DNA of 57,156 nt, from the NCBI RefSeq assembly GCF_011039205.1, contig NZ_JAAKEL010000021.1, positions 1-57,156 of the forward strand, read 5' to 3'. The translations under genes were made by a program, and so were the position numbers. Under the pieces are notes generated by a model. That model had not been told where the DNA came from. It was given only the letters and a program-made list of their open reading frames with translations, and made no database searches. Positions 1 through 6,884 of the stretch are shown in pieces; the first letter of the stretch is position 1, and each line of letters begins with the position of its first letter. This stretch comes from Dysgonomonas sp. ZJ279. GTDB lineage: Bacteria; Bacteroidota; Bacteroidia; Bacteroidales; Dysgonomonadaceae.

Positions 1-53
1 GTTTTTTTACAATACTCTATTAATTTGTTATCTTGTTCGTCTTTATCTTTCAT
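1..53 (-). CDS. 5' end of an unknown minus-strand gene (partial)
   Basis: An ATG on the minus strand at position 53 opens a reading frame of 17 complete codons (MKDKDEQDNKLIEYCKK) that runs off the left edge without a stop. The peptide is charged and carries no signal sequence. It would be transcribed divergently from the acetyltransferase at 150. Too little is visible to name a family, and a chance open frame of this length is possible. Confidence 0.35.
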   Translation of the reverse strand, partial: MKDKDEQDNKLIEYCKK

Positions 54-78
54 GTTTTTTGTTTTTAAATTAGTGAGT

Positions 79-121
79 GGGGGTTAACCCCCTTGACATT
101 TTTTGTGTAAAGTACTATATA
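79..121 (+). promoter_or_regulatory. sigma70-like promoter with abutting perfect palindrome
   Basis: GGGGGTTAACCCCC at 79-92 is a perfect 14-bp palindrome. It directly abuts TTGACA (93-98), which is followed after 17 bp by TATATA (116-121). This matches the enterobacterial/Firmicute -35/-10 consensus rather than the TTTG/TAnnTTTG type found at other genes of this window. It lies 28 bp upstream of the acetyltransferase start at 150. The palindrome could be an operator or a hairpin at the end of the left-hand region; that role is inference. Confidence 0.5.
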
Positions 122-149
122 GTTACCTTAATTTGAAGCAAGGGTGTAC

Positions 150-899
150 ATGAATACTGATTTTGTAAATTTAACAACAGAAAATCTTGCTAATGAGCAT
201 TTATGCTGCATTATCCGCAGTAAAAAACCTCATCAAGGTGTTGACGCTAAGCGACAATGGCTTTCAGACCGACTAAATGAAGGTCATGTCTTTAGAAAGT
301 TAAATGCAAGAGCTACGGTTTTTATTGAATATGCTCCTCTTGAAACAGCTTGGGTTCCCATAACTGGTGACAACTATTATTACGTGTATTGCCTATGGGT
401 TTTAGGTGATCACAAAGGAAAAGGATATGCTAGATCGCTGATGGAGTATTGTTTGGCTGATGCCAAAGAAAAGGGTAAATCCGGCATTTGTATGCTTGGA
501 GCAAAAAAACAAAAATCTTGGCTTTCTGACCAATCATTTGCGAAGAAGTTCGGCTTTGAGGTGGTCGATACGACCGATAATGGATATGAATTGCTTGCAC
601 TTTCTTTTGACGGAACAACGCCAAAGTTCGCTCTAAATACTAAAAAACAAGAAATTGAAAGTGAAGATCTAACAATTTATTATGATATGCAATGCCCCTA
701 TGTCTATCAAAACATTGAGATGATAAAACAGTATTGTGAAATGAATGACGTTCCTCTATCTTTAATTCAAGTGGATACGCTACAAAAAGCAAAGGAACTG
801 CCTTGTGTTTTCAATAACTGGGGTGTGTTTTATAAAGGAAATTTTGAGACCGTAAATTTGCTAGATATCACCTACTTAAAGAGAATACTCAAAAAATGA
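150..899 (+). CDS. GNAT N-acetyltransferase with C-terminal YoaP-like domain
   Basis: The 249-residue product has a GNAT core in its first ~155 residues: the acetyl-CoA loop reads LGDHKGKGYARSLMEYC, after a beta strand YVYCLWVLG, and a helix/strand pair follows (KKFGFEVVD). Residues ~170-249 form a separate domain beginning ESEDLTIYYDMQCPYV, resembling the thioredoxin-fold YoaP-like C-terminal domain with a single Cys where a redox motif would sit. The substrate is unknown. I chose ATG at 150; a GTG two codons upstream is the alternative. The gene has its own sigma70-like promoter and its 3' end overlaps the truncated Crp/Fnr gene by 24 bp, suggesting arrival as a cassette. Confidence 0.8.
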   Translation: MNTDFVNLTTENLANEHLCCIIRSKKPHQGVDAKRQWLSDRLNEGHVFRKLNARATVFIEYAPLETAWVPITGDNYYYVYCLWVLGDHKGKGYARSLMEYCLADAKEKGKSGICMLGAKKQKSWLSDQSFAKKFGFEVVDTTDNGYELLALSFDGTTPKFALNTKKQEIESEDLTIYYDMQCPYVYQNIEMIKQYCEMNDVPLSLIQVDTLQKAKELPCVFNNWGVFYKGNFETVNLLDITYLKRILKK

Positions 900-1259
900 A
901 AATACGATTTCGTTTTTTTGATAAAATGTGCAGCGACCATAAAATAATTCACTTTCTTCTATTGCTTTGATATTAAGGATAGATGGGGATTTTTTCAGAC
1001 GACTAGGGTTATTTGTAACCCATTCTTCATCAAAAGCAAAGTCTGTAGTCACCTCATCTGCATTATCAAGAGTTTTTGTGTAGATTAAAACACCACTATT
1101 TACAAATGCAATAAAGTCTGATACTTGATCTTCCTTTAATAAATAGTCATTTTTCTTAAGTACCTTAGTATTTATATAACTAAGAAATAATGATAACTCA
1201 TCACTAGTCAATGATATTATCGAGTTTATACAATTTACTACTTTAGCTGTTTTATCCAA
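876..1259 (-). pseudogene. Crp/Fnr-type regulator, C-terminally truncated
   Basis: The first ~108 residues match the N-terminal cyclic-nucleotide-binding-type sensor domain of Bacteroidota Crp/Fnr proteins (segments LKKNDYLLKEDQ, FVNSGVLIY, DEVTTDFAFDEEWVTN, LNIKAIEESEL). After that the reading frame carries ~19 unrelated residues and stops inside the 3' end of the acetyltransferase gene. A full-length member is about 190 residues and ends with a winged-helix DNA-binding domain, which is absent here. There is no ATG; the frame starts with TTG at 1259 and is open further upstream. It is best read as the remnant of a regulator gene whose 3' half was replaced. Confidence 0.7.
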
Positions 1260-1393
1260 AAGTTCTCTAATTATTATAAAGCGTAAATTTAGCTTTTTTA
1301 CTTTATAATTTGGAAGAGTATGTATCTTATCATTTTCTACTCTCCTACTTTATTCGTTAATTTGTAACTATAACTTATAACTCTCATTCCCCT

Positions 1394-2029
1394 GTGGCAA
1401 AGAAAAAATTTTATACGGTATGGAACGGTGTCAAACCCGGTGTATACAGCGATTGGAAAGAATGTAAGAACCAGATTGATGGCTACGATGGGGCTATCTA
1501 TAAATCGTTCCCCACACTCGAAGATGCCGAAAGAGCCTATAATGACACACCATGGAGTTATGTAGGGAAAAATGCCGAAAAGAAGAAATCTTCCTCATCA
1601 GCCTCTATACAGAACAATCCGGAGATTATTAAAGACAGTTTGTCTGTAGATGCTGCGTGTAGTGGCAATCCGGGATTGATGGAATATCGTGGAGTATATG
1701 TAAAAACAGGCGAAGAGGTCTTCAAACAAGGACCATTCGAAATGGGAACTAACAATGTCGGCGAGTTTTTAGCATTGGTACATGGCTTAGCTCTATTAAA
1801 GCAAAAAAAGGCAACGATACCTCTCTATTCTGATAGTGCAAACGCTATAAAATGGGTGAAAGACAAAAAGTGCAAGACAAAATTGGAACGTCTGCCTGAA
1901 AACGTTTCTCTCTTTTATATGATTGAACGTGCCGAAAAATGGCTGAAAGAAAACTCATATACTACCCGTATTATTAAATGGGAAACGGCTAAGTGGGGTG
2001 AGATCCCCGCCGATTTTGGACGAAAATAG
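1394..2029 (+). CDS. Ribonuclease HI with viroplasmin N-terminal domain
   Basis: The 211-residue enzyme would cut the RNA strand of RNA-DNA hybrids in the cytoplasm. Residues ~4-50 are the viroplasmin/hybrid-binding domain (KFYTVWNGVKPGVYSDW, YKSFPTLEDAERAY). After a Ser/Lys-rich linker comes the RNase H fold with the expected acidic residues: Asp in SVDAACSGNPG, Glu in NVGEFLALVHGL, Asp in LYSDSANAIKWV, and a late Asp in PADFGRK. Translation starts at GTG 1394; no in-frame ATG preserves the hybrid-binding domain. It lies 26 bp upstream of the FRG gene in the same direction, probably one transcript. Confidence 0.92.
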   Translation: MAKKKFYTVWNGVKPGVYSDWKECKNQIDGYDGAIYKSFPTLEDAERAYNDTPWSYVGKNAEKKKSSSSASIQNNPEIIKDSLSVDAACSGNPGLMEYRGVYVKTGEEVFKQGPFEMGTNNVGEFLALVHGLALLKQKKATIPLYSDSANAIKWVKDKKCKTKLERLPENVSLFYMIERAEKWLKENSYTTRIIKWETAKWGEIPADFGRK

Positions 2030-2055
2030 AATTCCATAAACATAAAAGCTATATT

Positions 2056-2874
2056 ATGAGACGCATAACACCCGAACTTACAGCCGAGTTGTTCAACCAT
2101 TTTGGCAATCCTCAACAAGTACGTGTAGGGGCAGGTGAAGCGTACAAAATAGCGACCTTCAGAGAACTTGTAGAATGTATAGCAAAACTATCGTTCAAAA
2201 ATAAAGACCATCTGCTTTTCTATCGCGGACAAAATAAAGATTATAAAAATAAAGCTGGAGTATCATCTTTTTATCCAACCATCTATCGTGGAGATTATCT
2301 CCCACAAAAAGAACTAAATAAACGATTCGATACTTTAAAGACGGCAAGTAAAACACTAGTCGAATTATTCGAAACACAAAAAATAGAAGGTTATAAAGAT
2401 GTAAAACGCAGAAAATCCATTCAATGGAGCATACTCCAACATTATGAAGTATGCCCTACCCCATTACTCGACTTTACCCACTCGCTCCGTGTAGCATGCT
2501 CGTTCGCCACGATTGACAACAACACTGATAAGGCTTATATATCGGCCTTTGGATTACCTTATCTTACGAATCGAATAAGCGTCAATTCGGAACATGATAC
2601 TATTAATGTACGTTTACTGAGCATCTGTCCTCCAACAGCTTTACGTCCTTACTTTCAAGAAGGATATCTCATTGGGACAGATGGTATATCAAATAGTTAT
2701 GACACAAAGGGGGAATTGGATTTTAACAATAGACTTGTTGCAAAATTTGAAATACCAAACAACCCATCATTTTGGGGCGATGGCTTCCATCAAATACCTA
2801 GAAACTCTCTTTATCCACAAAACGATCCGATAGAAGATATTTGCAAACAGATAAAGAATATCATAAATAGATAA
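2056..2874 (+). CDS. FRG-domain protein
   Basis: The 272-residue protein contains the FRG domain: the signature LLFYRGQNKDYKN at ~residues 54-66, followed by YPTIYRGDYLPQKE, the central SILQHYEVCPTPLLDFTHS and the VACSFATID segment that corresponds to the usual LLDWT..AL.FA core. No signal peptide or membrane segment is present, so it should be cytoplasmic. The biochemical role of FRG domains is not settled; they are frequent in accessory and mobile regions. The gene follows RNase HI by 26 bp, so the two may be expressed together. The C-terminal ~70 residues show no motif I can name. Confidence 0.85.
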   Translation: MRRITPELTAELFNHFGNPQQVRVGAGEAYKIATFRELVECIAKLSFKNKDHLLFYRGQNKDYKNKAGVSSFYPTIYRGDYLPQKELNKRFDTLKTASKTLVELFETQKIEGYKDVKRRKSIQWSILQHYEVCPTPLLDFTHSLRVACSFATIDNNTDKAYISAFGLPYLTNRISVNSEHDTINVRLLSICPPTALRPYFQEGYLIGTDGISNSYDTKGELDFNNRLVAKFEIPNNPSFWGDGFHQIPRNSLYPQNDPIEDICKQIKNIINR

Positions 2875-2881
2875 CAAGTAT

Positions 2882-3211
2882 TTATTTTTTCTTATTCCTA
2901 TGGATATGAAATAAGACTAATACAAAAACAGCATTTAGTATAACCATTGATATAAATATGCCTCTGCCTATTGGAATAAGAGACTCGACTTCCGATGCAA
3001 TCATAAAAGATGGAATCAATCCGATTGCTCCAAGACTGAACCAAAAAATTCCCAATCTGTGATTGAACCGTTTAGCATCTACAATGTCATCGGTTTCGCG
3101 AGGACGCATCCGTAAAGGATCGAAAGGTATATCTGACAGATACGTTCTTAATGCTTGTATCCATACGACAGCAATTAGGGCGAAGAAAACCAGAAGAAGA
3201 ATATAGTCCAT
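2882..3211 (-). CDS. Small membrane protein of unknown function
   Basis: The 109-residue protein shows three hydrophobic segments: residues ~3-21 (ILLLVFFALIAVVWIQAL), ~52-70 (GIFWFSLGAIGLIPSFMIA) and ~83-103 (GIFISMVILNAVFVLVLFHI), with a basic C-terminal tail (HIHRNKKK). A charged loop of about 30 residues with DPLRMRPRETDD separates the first two. I do not recognise a family. It is convergent with the FRG gene (7 bp between stops) and divergent from pheS. Confidence 0.65.
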   Translation of the reverse strand: MDYILLLVFFALIAVVWIQALRTYLSDIPFDPLRMRPRETDDIVDAKRFNHRLGIFWFSLGAIGLIPSFMIASEVESLIPIGRGIFISMVILNAVFVLVLFHIHRNKKK

Positions 3212-3386
3212 GGATGTGTTCTTTTTGCGTAAAGTTAAGATAAAAGAAGAATGAAAAACATTCTACACTTAACAAATGTCCCTTACATCCATCGCCAATA
3301 GAAAAGAAAAATGTATTTTTGTATTCCATTAGAAAATTACAAAAACAGCCGTCAACTTATTACAGTTGACTGTTAACTGAAAAAAT

Positions 3387-4406
3387 ATGATTGACAAAAT
3401 TAACAAGCTACTTGCCGAAATTGAAACGATCAAGGCAGATAAAGCAGACGAAATTGAGAACATACGTATCAAATACCTCAGCAAAAAAGGCGAAATATCG
3501 ACATTGATGAACGATTTTCGCAATGTTGCAGCAGAGCAAAAGCGCGAAGTAGGTATGATGCTTAACGAACTGAAAGAAAAAGCTCAAGAGCGTATCAATA
3601 AACTGAAAGATGCACTTGAAAGCGGACAAACAGGTGACGATAGCATCGACCTTACACGTACTGCTGCTCCCGTAGCACTAGGCACTCGCCACCCTTTATC
3701 AATTGTAAAAAAAGAAATCTGTGATATATTTAAACGCCTTGGGTTTTCTATAGCCGAAGGTCCCGAAATAGAAGATGACTGGCATGTGTTCTCTTCGTTG
3801 AACTTTGCCGAAGATCATCCTGCTCGCGATATGCAAGATACATTTTTTATAGCTCGTGATCCTGAAATAGTATTACGTACACATACTTCTTCTGTACAAA
3901 CACGCGTTATGGAGAAACAACAACCTCCTATCCGTATTATTTGTCCCGGACGAGTATACCGTAACGAAGCTATTTCTTACCGAGCACATTGTTTCTTCCA
4001 TCAGGTAGAGGCACTATATATAGACAAAAACGTATCGTTTGCCGACCTTAAGCAAGTATTGATGTTCTTTGCCAAAGAAATGTTCGGTGCAGATACTAAA
4101 ATACGACTTCGTCCGTCCTACTTCCCATTTACAGAGCCTAGTGCCGAAATGGATATTTCATGTAATATCTGTGGAGGGAAAGGATGCCCGTTCTGTAAAC
4201 ACACAGGTTGGGTAGAAATACTTGGTTGTGGCATGGTAGATCCTAATGTTCTTGAAAATTGTGGTATAGACAGCAAGGTATATTCGGGTTATGCCCTAGG
4301 AATGGGTATTGAGCGTATTACTAATCTAAAATATAGGGTAAAAGACTTGCGCATGTTCTCGGAGAACGACAAACGCTTCTTAGAGCAATTTGAAAGCGCA
4401 CATTGA
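3387..4406 (+). CDS. pheS: Phenylalanyl-tRNA synthetase alpha subunit
   Basis: This is the catalytic alpha subunit of the (alpha-beta)2 PheRS that charges tRNA-Phe. The first ~90 residues are the coiled-coil tRNA-binding arm; the class II core follows with motif 1 around LGTRHPLSIVKKEICDIFKRLGF, motif 2 at RTHTSSVQTRVME and CPGRVYRNEAISYRAHCFFHQVE, and motif 3 GYALGMGIERITNLKY. Residues CNICGGKGCPFCKHTGW form a Cys-rich insertion common in this family. At 339 residues it is normal length. pheT is not adjacent, which is usual in Bacteroidota. Confidence 0.97.
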   Translation: MIDKINKLLAEIETIKADKADEIENIRIKYLSKKGEISTLMNDFRNVAAEQKREVGMMLNELKEKAQERINKLKDALESGQTGDDSIDLTRTAAPVALGTRHPLSIVKKEICDIFKRLGFSIAEGPEIEDDWHVFSSLNFAEDHPARDMQDTFFIARDPEIVLRTHTSSVQTRVMEKQQPPIRIICPGRVYRNEAISYRAHCFFHQVEALYIDKNVSFADLKQVLMFFAKEMFGADTKIRLRPSYFPFTEPSAEMDISCNICGGKGCPFCKHTGWVEILGCGMVDPNVLENCGIDSKVYSGYALGMGIERITNLKYRVKDLRMFSENDKRFLEQFESAH

Positions 4407-4492
4407 TATTTGCCGAATAAAAAATATTGAAAAGGTTATCCGGATGGGTGACCTTTTCTTTTTTAGGAAAGGAATTTATTATTCAACAGCAT

Positions 4493-5203
4493 ATGAAAAA
4501 CATATTAGCCGATATCCGCCAGACACTCATTGATGGTATTGACGAAAATACACAAAAGACCAGTCAGAATTACTTTAAAGAACAAATAAAGTTTTATGGA
4601 GTAAGAGTGACACTTGTTACCAAGATCAGTAAAGATGTTTATGGTCTGATTAAAGAAAAATCTAAAAAAGAGATATACATCCTTTGTGATGAATTATGGC
4701 AATCAGGATATATCGAAGAATCGTTCATTGCCTGTAATCTATCCTACTATATACATGAAAGGTATGAGTCTGGAGACATCGAAGTATTCGAAAAATGGGT
4801 AAACCAATATGTAACCAACTGGGCATCATGCGATACCTTATGTAACCATACGATAGGAACATTTATCGAGATGTTTCCCCAACATATATCTATTTTGAAG
4901 GAGTGGGCTAAATCTCATAATCGTTGGATGAGGCGGGCATCTGCCGTAACCCTTATCATCCCCTCTAGGAAGGGCCTATTTCTTAATGATATATTTGATA
5001 TTGCAAACACTTTATTACTTGACGAAGATGACCTTGTTCAAAAAGGCTATGGCTGGATGCTTAAAGCTACAAGCGAAGCTCACCAGAAAGAAGTATTTGG
5101 CTATGTAATATCTAAGAAAGCAATAATGCCACGAACATCACTTAGATATGCTATAGAAAAAATGCCGCAAAGCATGCGGGCTGAAGCAATGAAAAAAGAA
5201 TAG
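4493..5203 (+). CDS. DNA alkylation repair protein (AlkD-like)
   Basis: A 236-residue all-helical protein that fits the AlkD/AlkC family of HEAT-like-repeat DNA glycosylases, which remove bulky or positively charged alkylated bases. Recognisable blocks are FKEQIKFYGVRVTLV, LWQSGYIEESFIACNL, FEKWVNQYVTNWASCDTLC, HNRWMRRASAVTLIIP and a late RYAIEKMP. The Trp/Asp pair in NWASCD and the Arg-rich RWMRR element are placed as in AlkD proteins. I chose ATG 4493 because it begins MKNILADIRQ; a longer TTG-initiated frame at 4427 adds residues unlike the family. It lies downstream of pheS with its own short gap. Confidence 0.88.
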   Translation: MKNILADIRQTLIDGIDENTQKTSQNYFKEQIKFYGVRVTLVTKISKDVYGLIKEKSKKEIYILCDELWQSGYIEESFIACNLSYYIHERYESGDIEVFEKWVNQYVTNWASCDTLCNHTIGTFIEMFPQHISILKEWAKSHNRWMRRASAVTLIIPSRKGLFLNDIFDIANTLLLDEDDLVQKGYGWMLKATSEAHQKEVFGYVISKKAIMPRTSLRYAIEKMPQSMRAEAMKKE

Positions 5204-5216
5204 AATATTTTATTCG

Positions 5217-6308
5217 TTAGTTCTTCACGCAACGAACAGAAAAATAATTGAATGTATTATTAGTTCCTTGAGCCATTCCTACAACATTCAAAGCAAAATA
5301 GTTTGCAAAACCGTTAACAGCGATACTACTCCAAAAATAGCCTGTTGCACCATAACTACCTACATTTGCTGATGCATAACCTGCTAGTAATGCATTAAAA
5401 CCACCTTCTGCATAAGAACGGCTAGCTCCTTGAGTAGCTGTTGCACTTAGCGGTACTTTAGTCGGAGACTTCATATTTCTCACATAATCCGCTGTACTAG
5501 CACTATTGCCATGTAAACAAGGATTATTGGTTACAGAAGCAATCAATGCCGCTTGCTCTACAACATTGGGTATATGCCAACCATTAGGACAAATACCTTG
5601 GTATTTAACACCTTCTACAGATGATGAAATATCTATTGTGCCAGTTGCTGCAAACCAGTTATAAAGAAATCCCATTTCCTTCATTTGATTGAAATAATAA
5701 GGATCCGCACCATCTATCAACCCTGTGCCATAAGGATTCGGATTAAGAGCTGGATAACACCAATAAGGTGTTGTGGTTCTCATCGCCCAAGGGCCCTTTA
5801 GTGTAGGAGGAGAAACAATCCCTGTATCATATTGTGTTGCACGCAGATTCTCAAGCATCCACCAATTATCACCGAATTTCCCAATGTGATAAGTTATTGG
5901 ATTAGCTGGATCTCTTTTATCTACTAATACATCTACTTCTGCCGGAAAGCCATTACCAATGGCATCCCATTCATTTCCATCCCAAACATGAAGACCTTTG
6001 AATAAATTCTTACACAGATTTTCATTTATATTGTAAACAACAAGCCCTGTGTGATCCGCATTGAGAACTTTGCTTATTGTATCTGCCACCGATAACATCG
6101 GATATAAAGCGGTACGGCTTTGCAGTGCTACCCGAGGTAAACCCAAACCTTTTTCAGAATTAGCATTACCGGTAAATGTGCCATCCTGTTCGAGATCAAG
6201 CAAAGAACCTTTAACCGGCATTTTTCCAGAACCGATTGTAACCTGTGCTTTAACCGACATATTGCAAAAAACAATAATCGAAAGAATTAAAAATAAAAAT
6301 TGCTTCAT
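5217..6308 (-). CDS. Exported FISUMP-domain protein
   Basis: The 363-residue product starts with a signal peptide (MKQFLFLILSIIVFCNMSVKAQ) cleaved probably after KAQ. The C-terminal ~230 residues carry the 'Fibrobacter succinogenes major paralogous' pattern: YHIGKFGDNWWMLENLRA, GFLYNWFAAT, CPNGWHIPN, GGFNALLAGY, GYFWSSI and the terminal SVRCVKN. Such proteins are extracytoplasmic; no enzymatic role is established. The N-terminal ~100 residues (VTIGSGKMPVKGSLLDLEQ) match the leader region seen in other Bacteroidales members. ATG 6308 is chosen over an upstream frame extension because it puts the signal peptide at the start. Confidence 0.85.
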   Translation of the reverse strand: MKQFLFLILSIIVFCNMSVKAQVTIGSGKMPVKGSLLDLEQDGTFTGNANSEKGLGLPRVALQSRTALYPMLSVADTISKVLNADHTGLVVYNINENLCKNLFKGLHVWDGNEWDAIGNGFPAEVDVLVDKRDPANPITYHIGKFGDNWWMLENLRATQYDTGIVSPPTLKGPWAMRTTTPYWCYPALNPNPYGTGLIDGADPYYFNQMKEMGFLYNWFAATGTIDISSSVEGVKYQGICPNGWHIPNVVEQAALIASVTNNPCLHGNSASTADYVRNMKSPTKVPLSATATQGASRSYAEGGFNALLAGYASANVGSYGATGYFWSSIAVNGFANYFALNVVGMAQGTNNTFNYFSVRCVKN

Positions 6309-6356
6309 AGTGGGAATGTGTAATTTATGTAAACAATAACACTCAAAATCAAACAT

Positions 6357-6650
6357 TTGTCATCTAACTTACTTTTTTGCCATAACAAAGATATTTTATT
6401 TTAGTTATTTCACCACCATAGATTTACATTATTTTCTGCCAATTAATTTTCAATGCAACATCCTGATATATAATACCAATCGTCGGGACCAGCATCTTCA
6501 TATCTTCCATTATTTAGAAACAACAAAACTATTAGAAAAGAGTAGAGTATTACTAATCCACAAATAAGCTGTCTCTCCATAATAATGGATAGATATTAGA
6601 GATATTACACACACATTTTAGCTTAATAACTAAAAAATAACTGATAATCC
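6357..6650. other. Intergenic stretch without recognised feature
   Basis: About 300 bp between the FISUMP gene start region and the ilv promoter. It is AT-rich, has no convincing reading frame and no strong hairpin. It should include the promoter of the FISUMP gene on the minus strand, but I see no exact TTTG/TAnnTTTG pair. Confidence 0.5.
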
Positions 6651-6680
6651 TTGTTTATAAAAAAAGAATCTATAACTTTG
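6651..6680 (+). promoter_or_regulatory. ilv operon promoter (Bacteroidota type)
   Basis: TTG at 6651-6653 and TAACTTTG at 6673-6680 are separated by 19 bp, matching the Bacteroidota -33/-7 consensus (TTTG, TAnnTTTG). Transcription should begin near 6686-6688, about 17 bp before the leader-peptide ATG at 6704. Confidence 0.75.
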
Positions 6681-6703
6681 TGTAATACTTTTAGATGATA
6701 ATA

Positions 6704-6766
6704 ATGACAAATTGTATTCTACATGTCCTCGTCCTCAATGTTCTCCTCGTCGATCAGAGCAATTGA
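6704..6766 (+). CDS. ilv leader peptide
   Basis: A 20-codon reading frame, too short for normal gene calling, ends in TGA at 6764-6766. Ten of its twenty residues are branched-chain: Ile5, Leu6, Val8, Leu9, Val10, Leu11, Val13, Leu14, Leu15, Val16 (core ILHVLVLNVLLV). The codons are mostly CTC and GTC, which are uncommon in the neighbouring AT-rich genes. It lies between a consensus promoter and a terminator hairpin and 118 bp upstream of ilvD. Its stop codon is inside the antiterminator arm (6764-6773). This is the arrangement of a transcription-attenuation leader sensing charged tRNA-Leu/Val/Ile. Confidence 0.85.
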   Translation: MTNCILHVLVLNVLLVDQSN

Positions 6767-6851
6767 GAAAGGTATGTACATATGATAATGTATAAATATA
6801 AGGAAATAACAACATAGACCTTTCTCATTTGCGTGAGAAAGGTTTTTTTTT
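6734..6851 (+). promoter_or_regulatory. ilv transcription attenuator (antiterminator/terminator)
   Basis: Four segments can pair in alternation. Segment 1 CTCAAT (6734-6739) is complementary to ATTGAG in segment 2 (6762-6767). Segment 2 TGAGAAAGGT (6764-6773) is perfectly complementary to segment 3 ACCTTTCTCA (6818-6827), forming an antiterminator. Segment 3 is also perfectly complementary to segment 4 TGAGAAAGGT (6834-6843), forming a 10-bp hairpin with loop TTTGCG and nine Ts (6843-6851), an intrinsic terminator. A ribosome stalled on the Leu/Val codons would leave segment 2 free and permit read-through into ilvD; one reaching the stop codon would mask segment 2 and allow termination. Confidence 0.88.
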
Positions 6852-6884
6852 AGCAACTATCAAGAGATAAAATAGAATAAAATT

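Noticed and set aside
79-92. GGGGGTTAACCCCC read as an intrinsic terminator
   Set aside because: No T-run follows directly on the plus strand and the loop is too small if fully paired; an operator or simple palindrome fits better. On the minus strand it would lie upstream of the gene starting at 53.
6357-6650. A riboswitch upstream of ilvD
   Set aside because: No conserved aptamer core or T-box pattern is visible; the leader peptide and paired 10-mers explain the regulation.
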